A stretch of DNA of 64,000 nucleotides. Source: Eunapius fragilis (lineage: Eukaryota > Porifera > Demospongiae > Spongillida > Spongillidae). The notes beneath the pieces were generated by a model, which saw only the letters and a program-made list of their open reading frames with translations, ran no database searches and was not told where the DNA came from. Location: contig OY811984.1 in assembly GCA_963681505.1 (NCBI GenBank), forward strand, positions 6,048,435 through 6,112,434, in the 5' to 3' direction. A program made the translations under genes and the position numbers. Of the stretch, positions 11,703-23,976 are shown in pieces (position 1 is the stretch's first letter; the number at the start of each line of letters is the position of its first letter).

Positions 11703-14700
11703 CTACCCTATGTCTACAGTAGCGCAGGAACTGGTTGTGATGATAACTTCATCAGGGACCATTGCATCGATTTTGGTGTTCTCTTGCATGTATGCTGGGT
11801 ACAAGTAGACGTCCTTGAATGATCCCTGGTCATTTAATTCCACCACTTCTTTCAAATGTGGTGGGGAGATGAGAAGTTTCCTCTTATCTTTAAAATGAAC
11901 AGCTACACAGACTCCACAAAGGACACACATAAATACCACCAGTACCACCCCTGCTGAGATTCCTATGATCACACCTTTCCAGAATGAGGGAAGAATGACA
12001 TCAGTCTCCATAGATGCTGCAATGGTGGGAGAGACTAGAGAAATGGAATGTTAATATTACATTTAAAAACTCATCTATTTTATATATGCTAAATCAGTTA
12101 GCAATCATAAAATTAAAATTCTAACTTCTTTCCTCACCATTTTAAGGATATTGCAATAGGATGAGCGAAGTTAAATTATCACCTCAAGTGTATCGATGAT
12201 TTAGGCAGCCCAAGTCTATTGATGACAAGTAAATAAAAACATTCTCTATGAGAAAGTTGGTGGCATATAGGATTTGAAGGCAATGGTGGTGTAAAAAGGA
12301 AGGAAACAAGGGTCTAGTAATAAGGAAAAATGGAATAGTCCTATATTTAGCACACGAACAACATACTATATCCTACATATAGAAATGTGCTAAATATAGG
12401 ACTATTCCATTTTTCCTTATTACTAGACCCTTGTTTCCTTCCTTTTTACACCACCATTGCCTTCAAATCCTATATGCCACCAACTTTCTCATAGAGAATG
12501 TTTTTATTTACTTGTTTCATTGATTTTTATTCATACCCGATTATGAGCCGTATAGCATATTAAGTAATCCATCTTGATATGAGAGGGAGGTTGTAAAGGT
12601 ACGACATACCATTGAGTGACCTTAACTCTTTTCGCCGAGCGAGATGCACGTTCAGGACTATGGCAATATCGCTGTCTTTTTTCAAGATCTGCTCGATACC
12701 TTGCACGTCGAGAGGTCCGTTCCTTTTCAGGATCTGAGGGGGCTTTTAAGGGGCGGCCGAAATAGAAGAGAGGTTATTAATTGTTGCCCCAGCGCGATGA
12801 ACCCACAAACGCATTTTGTATCGGGCCAGAAGCAGACAGCACCCTCTCCTCCCCCCTACTAATCGCATCTCGATACCTTGCGCGTCGAGAGATCCGTTTC
12901 TTTTCAGGCTCTGCTCGATAGTTTTCACGTTTGAGAGGCCCGCTTCTTTTCAGGCTGTGCTTTGTAGTTCCGCTTGGGCTGAATCTAATACGTCGTCTCT
13001 AGTTTTGAGGTACTATGCTCGTCGTTTGGCTTTCTTCTTATCCTGACGTGCATGAAGGCATTTTGAGGAAAAAAAACTTCACTAAGTTACAAAGAGCGTC
13101 AAACCTACAACGATCGAATAACAAGAATGATTATAGTACGCACGTGCACGTTATTAAAAATACATAACCGCCAAAGTTAATTACCACTATGTGTAGTGCC
13201 CAGACCGTACACATTTGATGTATACTGCTAGTACTTCGTATAAAGAGCGACGTAGGACCTATCCGAGTCGTGTCAGTGCAGTAAGCTATACGTGATTTGC
13301 TAACACAACCACCGATAATGTCATGTAGCCTCGAGACGTTTTGACCACAGAAGCGAAAATGCCAGTGAATTCTGAAGCCATTGGTGTGATTCTCATTTCT
13401 TAAAAGTGTTCCTATCCCGAGTTATGCGTGGTCAAGAACAAGAACAAGAAGAAGAAGAAGAAGAAGAACGAGAAATACGTGGGACTGGGTACGAGTTTCA
13501 AAAATTGTTTTGTTCTCTACAACCACGCGGTTTTGTGACATCAAACAAACACGAAACTGCTTGTTGTTGCCTTCTTGTACGACGACGATAACAAGGTAAG
13601 CCATCCGCTCGTCGGGAGTCTTGTTAGAAGCGGGTCGCGTTTTTTTAATGACATTCATAATCGGGGTCAAATCCTATATGAGAGTTACTAACGTAACTCT
13701 CGATTTAGGCAGCCCAAGTCTCAGTTATTGTGTCTTGTGGCATTAAAATGTGCACAAACTGCAATCCATTAGTACATTTATGAGTGGACATTTCAACTCC
13801 ATTGCATATCAATCTACAAAGTCTATGTTATAGTGCACCAAAAATCCTATTATTACTGTGATGCACTTAGGATTTCTTGGCACCATGTGTGTATGATGCA
13901 AACAAACAAGGTGAGTATAGAAATCACTCAATCAGGGAACTTATGAATATTTCAGCCTATATTTATCAAATCTATCATGGTGTGCATTATTCCTCACTAC
14001 TACATTACATGCGACAATGTGTCTGTGACATTGATCAATTCCTGATTACCCAATTGCAAAATTTCTTTTTGTTTACTTTTAACACTAATGATGCTTGAAA
14101 TCCTACAGCCACATCACTCTTTTTACATCTTGCTTCATGCATTTACATATAAATTGAAATCATGTAACAAATGAACAACATCAGCATTGAATCAATGCAA
14201 CGCAAAATCATAAGTTGTACCAGTCAGTAGTGATCTCAGCAAGAATCAATGGGTTTGCACAGTGCTCTAGTGTTTTAACATACCGGCCTTGCAAGAAGAG
14301 AATGTTACTATTATATGGAGCACCATCAGTACAACAAAACAAATAGGCCAGTATAATTGCATGCTCTGTCGCCTTTGCATGACTGCAAACACATGCATCA
14401 TGACGAAACCTCTCTTAAACAGATGAAAATTTAACTTTTCACAAGTGGAAGGAGGGGAGGAAATAATTTCTCAGTGTTGCCAGCGCATGAGCAGTACCAG
14501 CTTTTTATTGCGGGTAATAATTACATGCCCTCTCCAGAAAGGTGATAATGATATCATCCATTTTGCTAATGTTAATTACATTGCATTCTTATCCATTGCA
14601 GTGCTTACCTGAGAAGGTACATAATGATCCACTGAAGCCAGGTGCACAAATACAAGTTGTCAGAGTACCATATCCATCAACACAGGTGCCTCCATTTAGA

Positions 14701-17700
14701 CAGGTGGTTGGGGTGCAGTAGTTGTTGTCAATGGAGCAGTTTGATCCACTGAAGCCTGGTGCACAAGTACAATTGGTGTAGGTTCCATATCCATCATAAC
14801 AGGTGCCTCCATTTAGACAGGTGGTTGAGGTACAGTAGTTGTTGTCAATGGAGCAGTTTGATCCACTGAAGCCTGTCACACAATTACAAGTTGTCAGAGC
14901 ACCATATCCCTCAACACAGGTGCCTCCATTTAGACAGATGGTTGGGGTGCAGTAGTTGTTGTCAATGGAGCAGTTTGATCCCCTGAAGCCTGGTGCACAA
15001 GTACAATTGGTGTAGGTTCCATATCCATCATAACAGGTGCCTCCATTTAGACAGGTGGTTGGGGTACAGTAGTTGTTGTCAATGGAGCAGTTTGATCCAC
15101 TGAACCCTGGTGCACATATACAATTGGTGTAGGTTCCATATCCATCATAACAGGTGCCTCCATTTAGACAGATGGTTGGGGTGCAGTAGTTGTTGTCAAT
15201 GGAGCAGTTTGATCCCCTGAAGCCTGGTGCACAAGTACAATTGGTGTAGGTACCATATCCATCAACACAGGTGCTTCCATTTAGACAGGTGGTTGAGGTA
15301 CAGTAGTTGTTGTCAATGGCGCAGTTTGATCCACTGAAGCCTGGTGCACAAGTACAATTGGTGTAGGTTCCATATCCATCATAACAGGTGCCTCCATTTA
15401 GGCAGGTGGTTGGGGTACAGTAGTTGTTGTCAATGGAGCAGTTTGATCCACTGAAGCCTGTCACACAATTACAAGTTGTCAGAGTACCATAATCCTCACC
15501 ACAGGTGCCTCCATTTAGACAGGTTGTTGATATACAAAATGGAAGGTCAATGCTACAGTTATTTCCAGCAAAGCCTAAAACGCAATTGCAAGATGTCAGA
15601 GTACCATATCCCTCAACACATGTGCCTCCATTTAGACAGGTGGTTGAAATGCAGTAGTTGTTGTCAATGGAGCAGTTTGATCCACTGAAGCCTGGTGCAC
15701 ATGTGCAATTGGTGAAGGTACCGTAGCCCTCAACACAGGTGCCTCCATTTAGACAGGTGGTTGGGGTACAAAATGGAAGGTCAATGCTACAGTTATTTCC
15801 AGCAAAACCTAGGACACAATTACACGCTGTCAGAGTACCATATCCCTCAACACAGGTGCCTCCATTTAGACAGGTGGTTGAGGTACAGTGGTTGATGTCA
15901 TTGGAACAGTTTGATTCACTGAAGCCTGTCACACAATTGCAAAATGTCAGAGTACCATATCCCTCAACACATGTGCCTCCATTTAGACAAGTGGTTGAGG
16001 TACAGTAGTTGTTGTCAATGGAGCAGTTTGATCCACTGAAGCCTGGTGCACAAGTACAATTGGTGTAGGTTCCATATCCATCATAACAGGTGCCTCCATT
16101 TAGACAGGTGGTTGAGGTACAGTAGTTGTTGTCAATGGAGCAGTTCGATCCACTGAAGCCTGGTGCACAAGTACAGTTGGTGTAGGTTCCATATCCATCA
16201 TAACAGGTGCCTCCATTTAGACAGGTGGTTGAGGTACAGTAGTTGTTGTCAATGGAGCAGTTTGATCCACTGAAGCCTGATGCACAAGTACAATTGGTGT
16301 AGGTTCCATATCCATCATAACAGGTGCCTCCATTTAGACAGGTGGTTGAAGTACAGTAGTTGTTGTCAATGGAGCAGTTCGATCCACTGAAGCCTGGTGC
16401 ACAAGTACAGTTGGTGTAGGTTCCATTTCCATCATAACAGGTGCCTCCATTTAGACAGGTGGTTGAGTTACAGTAGTTGTTGTCAATGGAGCAGTTTGAT
16501 CCCCTGAAGCCTGGTGCACAAGTACAATTGGTGTAGGTTTCATATCCATCATAACAGGTGCCTCCATTTAGACAGGTGGTTGAAGTACAGTAGTTGTTGT
16601 CAATGGAGCAGTTCGATCCACTGAAGCCTGGTGCACAAGTACAGTTGGTGTAGGTTCCATATCCATCATAACAGGTGCCTCCATTTTGACAGGTGGTTGA
16701 GTTACAGTAGTTGTTGTCAATGGAGCAGTTTGATCCACTGAAGCCTGGTGCACAAGTACAATTGGTGTAGGTACCATATCCATCATAACAGGTGCCTCCG
16801 TTTAGACAGGTGGTTGAGGTACAGTAGTTGTTGTCAATGGAGCAGTTTGATCCACTGAAGCCTGGTGCACAAGTACAATTGGTGTAAGTTCCATATCCAT
16901 CATAACAGGTGCCACCATTTAGACAGGTGGTTGAGTTACAGTAGTTGTTGTCAATGGAGCAGTTTGATCCACTGAAGCCTGGTGCACAAGTACAATTGGT
17001 GTAGGTTCCATATCCATCATAACAAGTGCCTCCATTTAGACAGGTGGTTGAGTTACAGTAATTGTTGTCAATGGAGCAGTTTGACCCACTGAAGCCTGGT
17101 GCACAAGTACAATTGGTGTAGATACCGTATCCATCATAACAGGTGCCTCCATTTAGACAGGTGGTTGAGGTACAGTAGTTGATGTCAATGGAGCAGTTTG
17201 ATCCCCTTAAGCCTGGTGCACAAGTACAATTGGTGTAGGTACCATATCCATCATAACAGGTGCCTCCATTTAGACAGGTGGTTGACGTACAGTAGTTGTT
17301 GTCAATGGAGCAGTTTGATCCACTGAAGCCTGGTGCACAACTACAATTGGTGTAGGTTCCATATCCATCATAACAGGTGCCTCCATTTAGACAGGTGGTT
17401 GAGGTACAGTAGTTGTTGTCAATGGAGCAGTTTGATCCACTGAAGCCTGGTGCACAAGTACAATTGGTGTAGGTTCCATATCCATCATAACAGGTGCCTC
17501 CATTTAGACAGGTTGAGTTGCAGTAGTTGTTGTCAATGGAGCAGTTTGATCCACTGAAGCCTGGTGCACAAGTACAATTGGTGTAGATACCGTATCCATC
17601 ATAACAGGTGCCTCCATTTAGACAGGTGGTTGAGGTACAGTAGTTGTTGTCAATGGAGCAGTTTGATCCACTGAAGCCTGGTGCACAAGTACAATTGGTG

Positions 17701-20700
17701 TAGATACCATATCCATCATAACAGGTGCCTCCATTTAGACAGGTGGTTGAGGTACAGTAGTTGTTGTCAATGGAGCAGTTTGATCCACTGAAGTCTGGTG
17801 CACAAGTACAATTGGTGTAGATACCATATCCATCATAACAGGTGCCTCCATTTAGACAGGTGGTTGAGGTACAGTAGTTGTTGTCAATGGAGCAGTCTGA
17901 TCCACTGAAGCCTGGTGCACAAGTACAATTGGTGTAGGTACCATATCCATCATAACAGGTGCCTCCATTTAGACAGGTGGTTGAGGTACAGTAGTTGTTG
18001 TCAATGGAGCAGTTTGATCCACTGAAGCCTGGTGCACAAGTACAATTGGTGTAGGTTCCATATCCATCATAACAGGTGCCTCCATTTAGACAGTTGGTTG
18101 AGGTACAGTAGTTGTTGTCAATGGAGCAGTTTGATCCACTGAAGCCTGGTGCACAAGTACAATTGGTGTAGGTTCCATATCCATCATAACAGGTGCCTCC
18201 ATTTAGACAGGTGGTTGAGGTACAGTAGTTGTTGTCAATGGAGCAGTTTGATCCACTGAAGCCTGGTGCACAAGTACAATTGGTGTAGGTTCCATATCCA
18301 TCATAACAGGTACCTCCATTTAGACAGTTGGTTGAGGTACAGTAGTTGTTGTCAATGGAGCAGTTTGATCCACTGAAGCCTGGTGCACAAGTACAATTGG
18401 TGTAGGTTCCATATCCATCATAACAGGTGCCTCCATTTAGACAGGTGGTTGAGGTACAGTAGTTGTTGTCAATGGAGCAGTTTGATCCACTGAAGCCTGG
18501 TGCACAAGTACAATTGGTGTAGGTTCCATATCCATCATAACAGGTGCCTCCATTTAGACAGGTGGTTGAGGTACAGTAGTTGTTGTCAATGGAGCAGTTT
18601 GATCCACTGAAGCCTGGTGCACAATTGCATATTTTTGTAGAATATTTATCATACACACATGTTCCTCCATTGTAACATTGATCATTTTGACATATATCTG
18701 TGTATGCAAAATATTTCATGTCATTCCAACACTGACAATCATATATATTAGAATCACTCACCAATGATTGTGACACCAACGTTTTTGTCACCAATAATAT
18801 ATAACGAAGGGACCAAGGTTTGGAGATTAAAATTGAATGAAGTTGTTGAGCTTTGACCCTTGCGGACCAAACGATCCGTTACAATGTAGTCTTTTAGCGT
18901 TGCAATATGATGAGTATAAAAGTAATCATTAGCAGAATCAAATTGAAACAAGTCTGCAACTGCTGCTGCACTATCAAAACTGCTTGTAATGAAAAGCAAG
19001 ATGTTTGTACCTAGTGGTACTCTCATTGGATTAATATAGAGAGTGAAGGTAAGTAATGTTGTCCCGACTGGAGTAGTGTTAAGGAATCTTACTTCATAGA
19101 AGGTGGCATTGAAGAGTGCTGTATATCCATTGGGTACTGTTGATGTGGAGTTTGGAAAGGCCAGGAATTAGCATTGTAGCATAAACTGCCTAGTTAAACT
19201 CACATGGAAGACACAGTCTGGATGTGTAGTTTCCATAGTAATAAGGTGGGCAGGAAGTTACACAGGTGCTTCCGTTCAAGTACAGAGGATCAGCACATCC
19301 TGGGGAGGAGGCAGTCAGTTATGCCACACCTTAACATTCAACTCTTTACCTTCTGGTATGGTAGTGGTGTTTAAGGTTGCATAGAAAGTACTGACCCCAT
19401 CATAGAACTGGACCACCACTGCATAGCTTCAATATAGGATGACACTATAACTAATAATTGGTCTACATCTACATCTTGGAATGCAGTATAACATTTAATA
19501 ACCTTGCAACCACCATTGTGGATGAGGTGCCATTTCAGACAGTTTATATTTAAAGTTATAAATATATCTATATGATTCCTATAACAGCATGGATTCTTTT
19601 AACAACATAGAAAAATACTACCTAAGAAATAGTGGCTGTGGTCAGGAGAGTTCAAGGACCCATCCAGCAGACATTCTAGTCACCAATTGGGACAACGGCA
19701 TCTCAGCAGCATTCGATATCACTGTTGCATCTCCACTCAATTCTAGTACCATTACGGAAGTGGGCATGTACTCAGGTGCTGCGGCAAGAGCAGCTGAGCT
19801 CAGAAAGCACACTCAAAATGACTCTAAATGTGCTGAACTAAGTTGGAAATGTATTCCACTGGCGGTAGAGTGTTATGGTGCATGGGGTCCAGAGGCTTTA
19901 AAGGCCTTCTCACAAGTAGCCACTCGTTTAGCCATTTGTGGGAATAACTCTAAATCTATGGCATTGACTGACCTCTTTGGTCGCCTCAGTCACTCACTAA
20001 TTAGAGCTAATGCTCATGCCATTCTGAGTCGTTCCTACTCCCACCTTGTGCAGCAGGTGGATGAACTTTGTGTGTAATTGTTTGTATTGTGTGTGGTTAT
20101 ATATAAGTTTAATACATTAATGTGTACAAAATCTAATCTTGAATAACTTTGTATACATGTACATATATTATATTATTCATTAATGTGTACAATATTATTG
20201 TTTTTATTTATTAAATTGAGAAATAGGAGGGTTTTATATTAGCACAGCTCATTAGACTGATATAGATAATGATAAGGCCACTGACTATAAGCCTATGTTG
20301 ATGAAATGATACGATGCATCATTGTGTATCAATATATGAAAAAAGTAAAAGTGCACTCACAGTAAGACTATAGGTCCACTCCCTGCAGCTGGTGCAGTCC
20401 ATCTTAAGGTAACATTGTTCTTCACACTGTTATCTGTATGTGTGACTGCACTCTACAGAAGAGTTAGCCTGGATTGGTGTCTGCATTCATTTTTTGTTCT
20501 TACCTCTGGAGGGGAGCACTGACTGAGCTGCTGTGATCCATTAGTGCCCACTGAGAACTTCCCCAGTGGAGTACCACTGACAGAGCTTCTGGCTTGGATC
20601 AAGAACCCATGGATGTCCTCACCAATCAGGTTTACTGAAATTTAATATATCCGAGTTATGTGCCTCATGCTATAGATGGCAATGAATATACGGAATACAC

Positions 20701-23271
20701 CTAGGCAATATTGATCATGCCCTATTTAAATGTTTACAATTACGTCCCCTGATGAAAATTAATGAGCCGGTTTTATGCATATGCCTTCGTGCCATTATAT
20801 TTCGAGCAATTTACAGCTGGCCACCAATCAAAGCATGTGCTTTCAACCTATCACAGTCATTGACGCCTGTGGCATGCAGCATAAGTTGAGTTATACTCGG
20901 GTGTGTATTTCTGGGTCATGACCCTAGCCTGTGAAGGTTGGGTTTTTTAAGAGTAAGCAGGATTCTTAGCATACTAGCACATGTATTGCAATCTGCAGTA
21001 AGTTCCATTTAGTCTCGTGGAGCATGACTTTATCGATTTTACCGGTGGCAAGTGATTGACCACTTACATTTTGATACTGACCTTGATATGGGCTGTATAA
21101 TATCAGAATGTGGGCGTTCAGTCATTTGGTGTCGGTATTAATAGATGATACATTATTTGGAACAGTGTCCAGCAAAATCACCCTTATGATACTATATCAA
21201 ATTTTCCAGGACAAGCAAAAGAACAGTAACGCTCGCACTGAAATGTATGGCTAATTATAAATTCAGTGCCTAATAACTTTATGATGGATAGTCCAATTCA
21301 GGATGCGTAAGGACCATTTGATAAAAGCTCTTTGGAGTTCTCGGAAAATGAAAAATTTTGAAAACTTGAAAAACTATCCAGAAGGGTGATTTTGCTGGAC
21401 ACCGTCCCATTTTTATTTTACTGTGTATATTATAAATAACAGTCTGTAGGTGTGATGGGAACTCTCTGTTGTTCTGCTATGCAATGAACCAATATGTTGG
21501 AATGTAAAATGGATGGAATAGCCATACACACCTGCAAAGGAAGGGTATCTATTACAGCTGGCAGCAGCTCGTCCATTATTTTATGTGGCCTGGCAGGGCC
21601 AATGTGTGATGCTACAAATAGCTTAATTTGAAGTGGGGAAGGGCACTGCCAACTGGCAGTCCGTGATTTAAACCATGCATGGCCATGCAGAGTGACTAGG
21701 AGGATGGAGGCTTGGCTTACATAACAGCTCGGAAGATTTGAGGCAAGTCGCTTTTCATTAAAACGTAGCCTGTTTAAAAAGCGTATTATATGCAAGTAGT
21801 ACTGCTAGACAATATACGTGACACTATGTGCGAGCATGTATACATATATTCGTTGTGTTGGATATTTTAAAGACAAGTCATCAATCGATATGTTATCAAT
21901 CGATGTATTTCCCAAAGGCCTTTCTGCATGCATGCATGCATACATATAAATATAAACACATGCACAACGGGGAAAACATCGCATGCATGGCGCTATGTTG
22001 CCGAGCATACCGCAGAGTCGTTCAAGCGTACATGCGCTTTACCTGCAGGGCCCGCATATCGTGAATATTACAATGCAGATGTATGCACATGCATATGCAT
22101 GCATGCCCGTGCGTGTTAAGCGCATACCGATGGTACCTGGGCTCACCTACAGCATGCATCCAAGTGAATTCTGGTATATCCATAGCATACGTGTGATATC
22201 ACGGGGTTCATGTTGTAATTGCGTAGCTCAATCCACGTTTGGGCATGCATTCTGGCCGCAATATATTTATATACATAATATTATATGCCGGTACACATGC
22301 CTGCAGGGTATGGCACATGATTACACTGATGACTACATGCAATAACTGACCGGGCTTGTAATTTTCAAGATAAGCAATTTAAAGAAGACGACCTAACCAT
22401 TGAAATGTATATTAATCCGTAAGTAAAAATTAAAATCAATAACTATATACAGGGACCCTCTACGTTCAAACCTCACGGGGTATCGGACCTTGTAATGTCG
22501 GCACGGGTGCAGTGCAAGCTAGCCCCCAGAATACATTTTCCCGTAGAGAAATGGTGCATGTAGTATGAAGTGATGTCGATTGCGTTAATCGCTGGGAAGT
22601 TATAGCGCTTCAAACGTGATGCAGTTGTATAACAGCGAAAGGGGACCTACAGCAATTAACCCTATAGCGCATATATTATTTTTTTAATTTTCCAGGGAAG
22701 GAGCATTAAAGTTGACGCATGCAATTAAAATGTACACGTAATTAAAAATTCAGGCCACTGTAACTCCGCCATGATGTATGGACAGACTAATTTCCAGTGT
22801 GTAAGAAAGATAGAATATGAAATAATGTTGAAAACTTGAAAAAATATTCGCGAGGTCCCTTTTCGCTGCCTCGATCCCATAAATTTTCAAGAGAAGTTGG
22901 CCGTTACGATTGAAATTTATGTCGAATAAAAAATTCAGCTAGAGCTTTATACCTCCGCGACGATGGTCCAGCTTTAAATGTGTAGGTATTTTGTCATTAT
23001 ACATCCTACATACGTGCATACATGTACGTACATATACACATATACCCTTACGTGTGTAAGTATATCCAGGGGTGTAGTAGATATTTCCTAACTGATTGTA
23101 CAGAGGAGAGATGTCCAACACAAAGGGACTGGACTGAAGATCCTCAGACGTCCCGTTATGTCCCTCGGGGTATATCCTCGCACAGGCTGCTGCCGGCGCT
23201 CCCGTCGAACTAGCTCTTACCGCTGTCGCTATGCATGCTAGCAAACAGGCTACTAACAGCGGGCCTCCCAT
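11703..23271 (-). CDS. Reeler-EGF repeat transmembrane receptor, gene A (about 35 EGF domains)
   Basis: Eight exons join in frame to about 1803 aa: 23271-23052, 20634-20504, 20452-20361, 19426-19350, 19299-19204, 19136-18762, 18697-14609, 12034-11703. Order: signal peptide (1-20, LLVACLLACIATA), Reeler domain (about 30-173; CARIYPEGHNG, SPF, GFLIQARSS, SAVTHTD, LRWTAPAAGSGPIV), Cys-rich link (174-205; STCVTSCPPYYYG), an unrecognised domain (206-330), about 35 EGF units of 39 aa (331-1693), a transmembrane helix (about 1715-1739; GVVLVVFMCVLCGVCVAV) and a 65-aa tail. Nearly every EGF unit has CLNGGTC and CAPGFSGSNC, matching the O-fucose (Cx4[ST]C) and O-GlcNAc (CxxG[FY][ST]Gxx C) consensus known from Notch. 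The whole EGF array is one 4089-bp exon. A cell-surface adhesion or recognition role is inferred. No kinase or SH2-type tail domain is seen. Confidence 0.88.
12226..12514. mobile_element. Perfect 129-bp inverted repeat (hairpin / foldback element)
   Basis: Arms 12226-12354 and 12386-12514 are exact reverse complements over all 129 bases by eye, with a 31-base loop. Nothing is coded. It lies in the last intron of gene A, so the pre-mRNA would carry a 129-bp RNA duplex. It may be a foldback transposon or MITE, a hairpin-RNA locus, or an inversion-type assembly artefact. Confidence 0.85.
13437..13470. repeat. (GAA)n tract
   Basis: GAAGAAGAAG microsatellite within the gene A last intron. The short acidic frame over it is not supported as a gene. 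Confidence 0.85.
19427..20360 (+). mobile_element. Retroelement-type C-terminal domain remnant antisense in gene A intron 3
   Basis: An open frame at 19589-20077 encodes 162 aa on the strand opposite to the host gene. It contains HPADILVTNWDNG, AAFDITVASPL, GAAARAAELRKHTQND and CIPLAVECYGAWG. From memory of the family, such a segment closes many reverse-transcriptase-type open frames in sponge and cnidarian genomes, and the spaced D...FDITV pattern resembles a PD-(D/E)XK nuclease core; this was not checked by search. No reverse transcriptase domain is present, so it is a 5'-truncated piece or a captured domain. The frame is intact to its stop codon, which suggests a fairly recent insertion. 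Confidence 0.55.
21154..21410. mobile_element. MITE with GTGTCCAGCAAAATCACCC terminal inverted repeats
   Basis: Left end at 21165 reads GTGTCCAGCAAAATCACCCTT; the right end at 21382-21402 is its reverse complement, AAGGGTGATTTTGCTGGACAC. The interior is A/T-rich without coding capacity and has TTTGAAAACTTGAAAAA near the right end, as in the elements at 443 and 22620. It lies in intron 1 of gene A. No clear target duplication is seen. Confidence 0.8.
22620..22880. mobile_element. MITE with CAGCGAAAAGGGACCT terminal inverted repeats
   Basis: The left end carries CAGCGAAAGGGGACCT (22633) and the right end AGGTCCCTTTTCGCTG (22852-22867), near-perfect inverted copies. The right flank CCTCGATCCCAT also follows the end at 595-613. 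The interior has the TTGAAAACTTGAAAAA block shared with the GTGTCCAGC-ended element, so the two families probably share an origin. Located in gene A intron 1. Confidence 0.65.
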
Positions 23272-23976
23272 ATCGAGGTGAATGCTGGTGGAGATTACGT
23301 CATGCATTCAATACCGTGCAGTTCACGCATGCATGTCAATCGTGTATGCAGAAATTTGAGGTTGCATGCCGGAAGTGGTCAGTGACGCAATCGCTCAAAC
23401 TACCCTTCGTTCATTGCACTCCACCAAACGCCCCAAAAGCCCTGGGAACTGGAATATATGGCATGCAACCTTATCGGATCGGAAAGGAAGTTTAGTTTTA
23501 ATTTTGGCAGAGGAACGGCATGTGACGTCACGCGCGCTTTACATCATGTGTATTGTTGCCATAATGCTGGGCACGAGAAAGCAACAAGAGGACGAGAGCA
23601 AACGACGGAGGGAAGAAGGCGGGGATCCATCTCACGTGGTACATATTTAGATAACTTCATTACGTATTGCTCTTATAACCAGTCCTCACCTCTCCTCCAT
23701 GCATGGCTCCTTCATCTACCAGTATCTCAGCATACATGTCTAATGACACCATTAGTAGACAAACGCATGGGTCAAGATAATTGCATACCTTTTCACAACC
23801 AATTAAAGCCCATAAACCATTATGATACCCTGAGGCTAGCTGCTAAGTGCAGATAACTCTATCCAATGGTTACCTCGTGATTCTACAGCATATATATCAA
23901 TACACCTTCTGGTGAGCATAGCAACAACAAACTAGCTACAATGGTTGTACACCCATTACATAGAGCAGTGCCAACA

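Larger units (their letters stand above)
12198..13721. repeat. Segment bounded by a 20-bp direct repeat in the last intron of gene A
   Basis: GATTTAGGCAGCCCAAGTCT occurs at 12198-12217 and 13702-13721. Between them lie the palindrome at 12226-12514 and a G+C-richer stretch with three degenerate copies of a unit containing CCTTGCACGTCGAGAGGTCC and CTTTTCAGG (12690-12965). This could be an insertion with a long target duplication, or a segmental duplication. No coding domain is recognised. Confidence 0.5.

Noticed and set aside
12644-13046. Small frames in gene A last intron
   Set aside because: They overlap the degenerate CTCGATACCTTGC repeats; no similarity or conserved codon pattern.
14609-18697. 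CRISPR-like array (regular direct repeats)
   Set aside because: The repeats are contiguous 117-bp EGF codons in a eukaryotic gene, with no spacers or cas genes.
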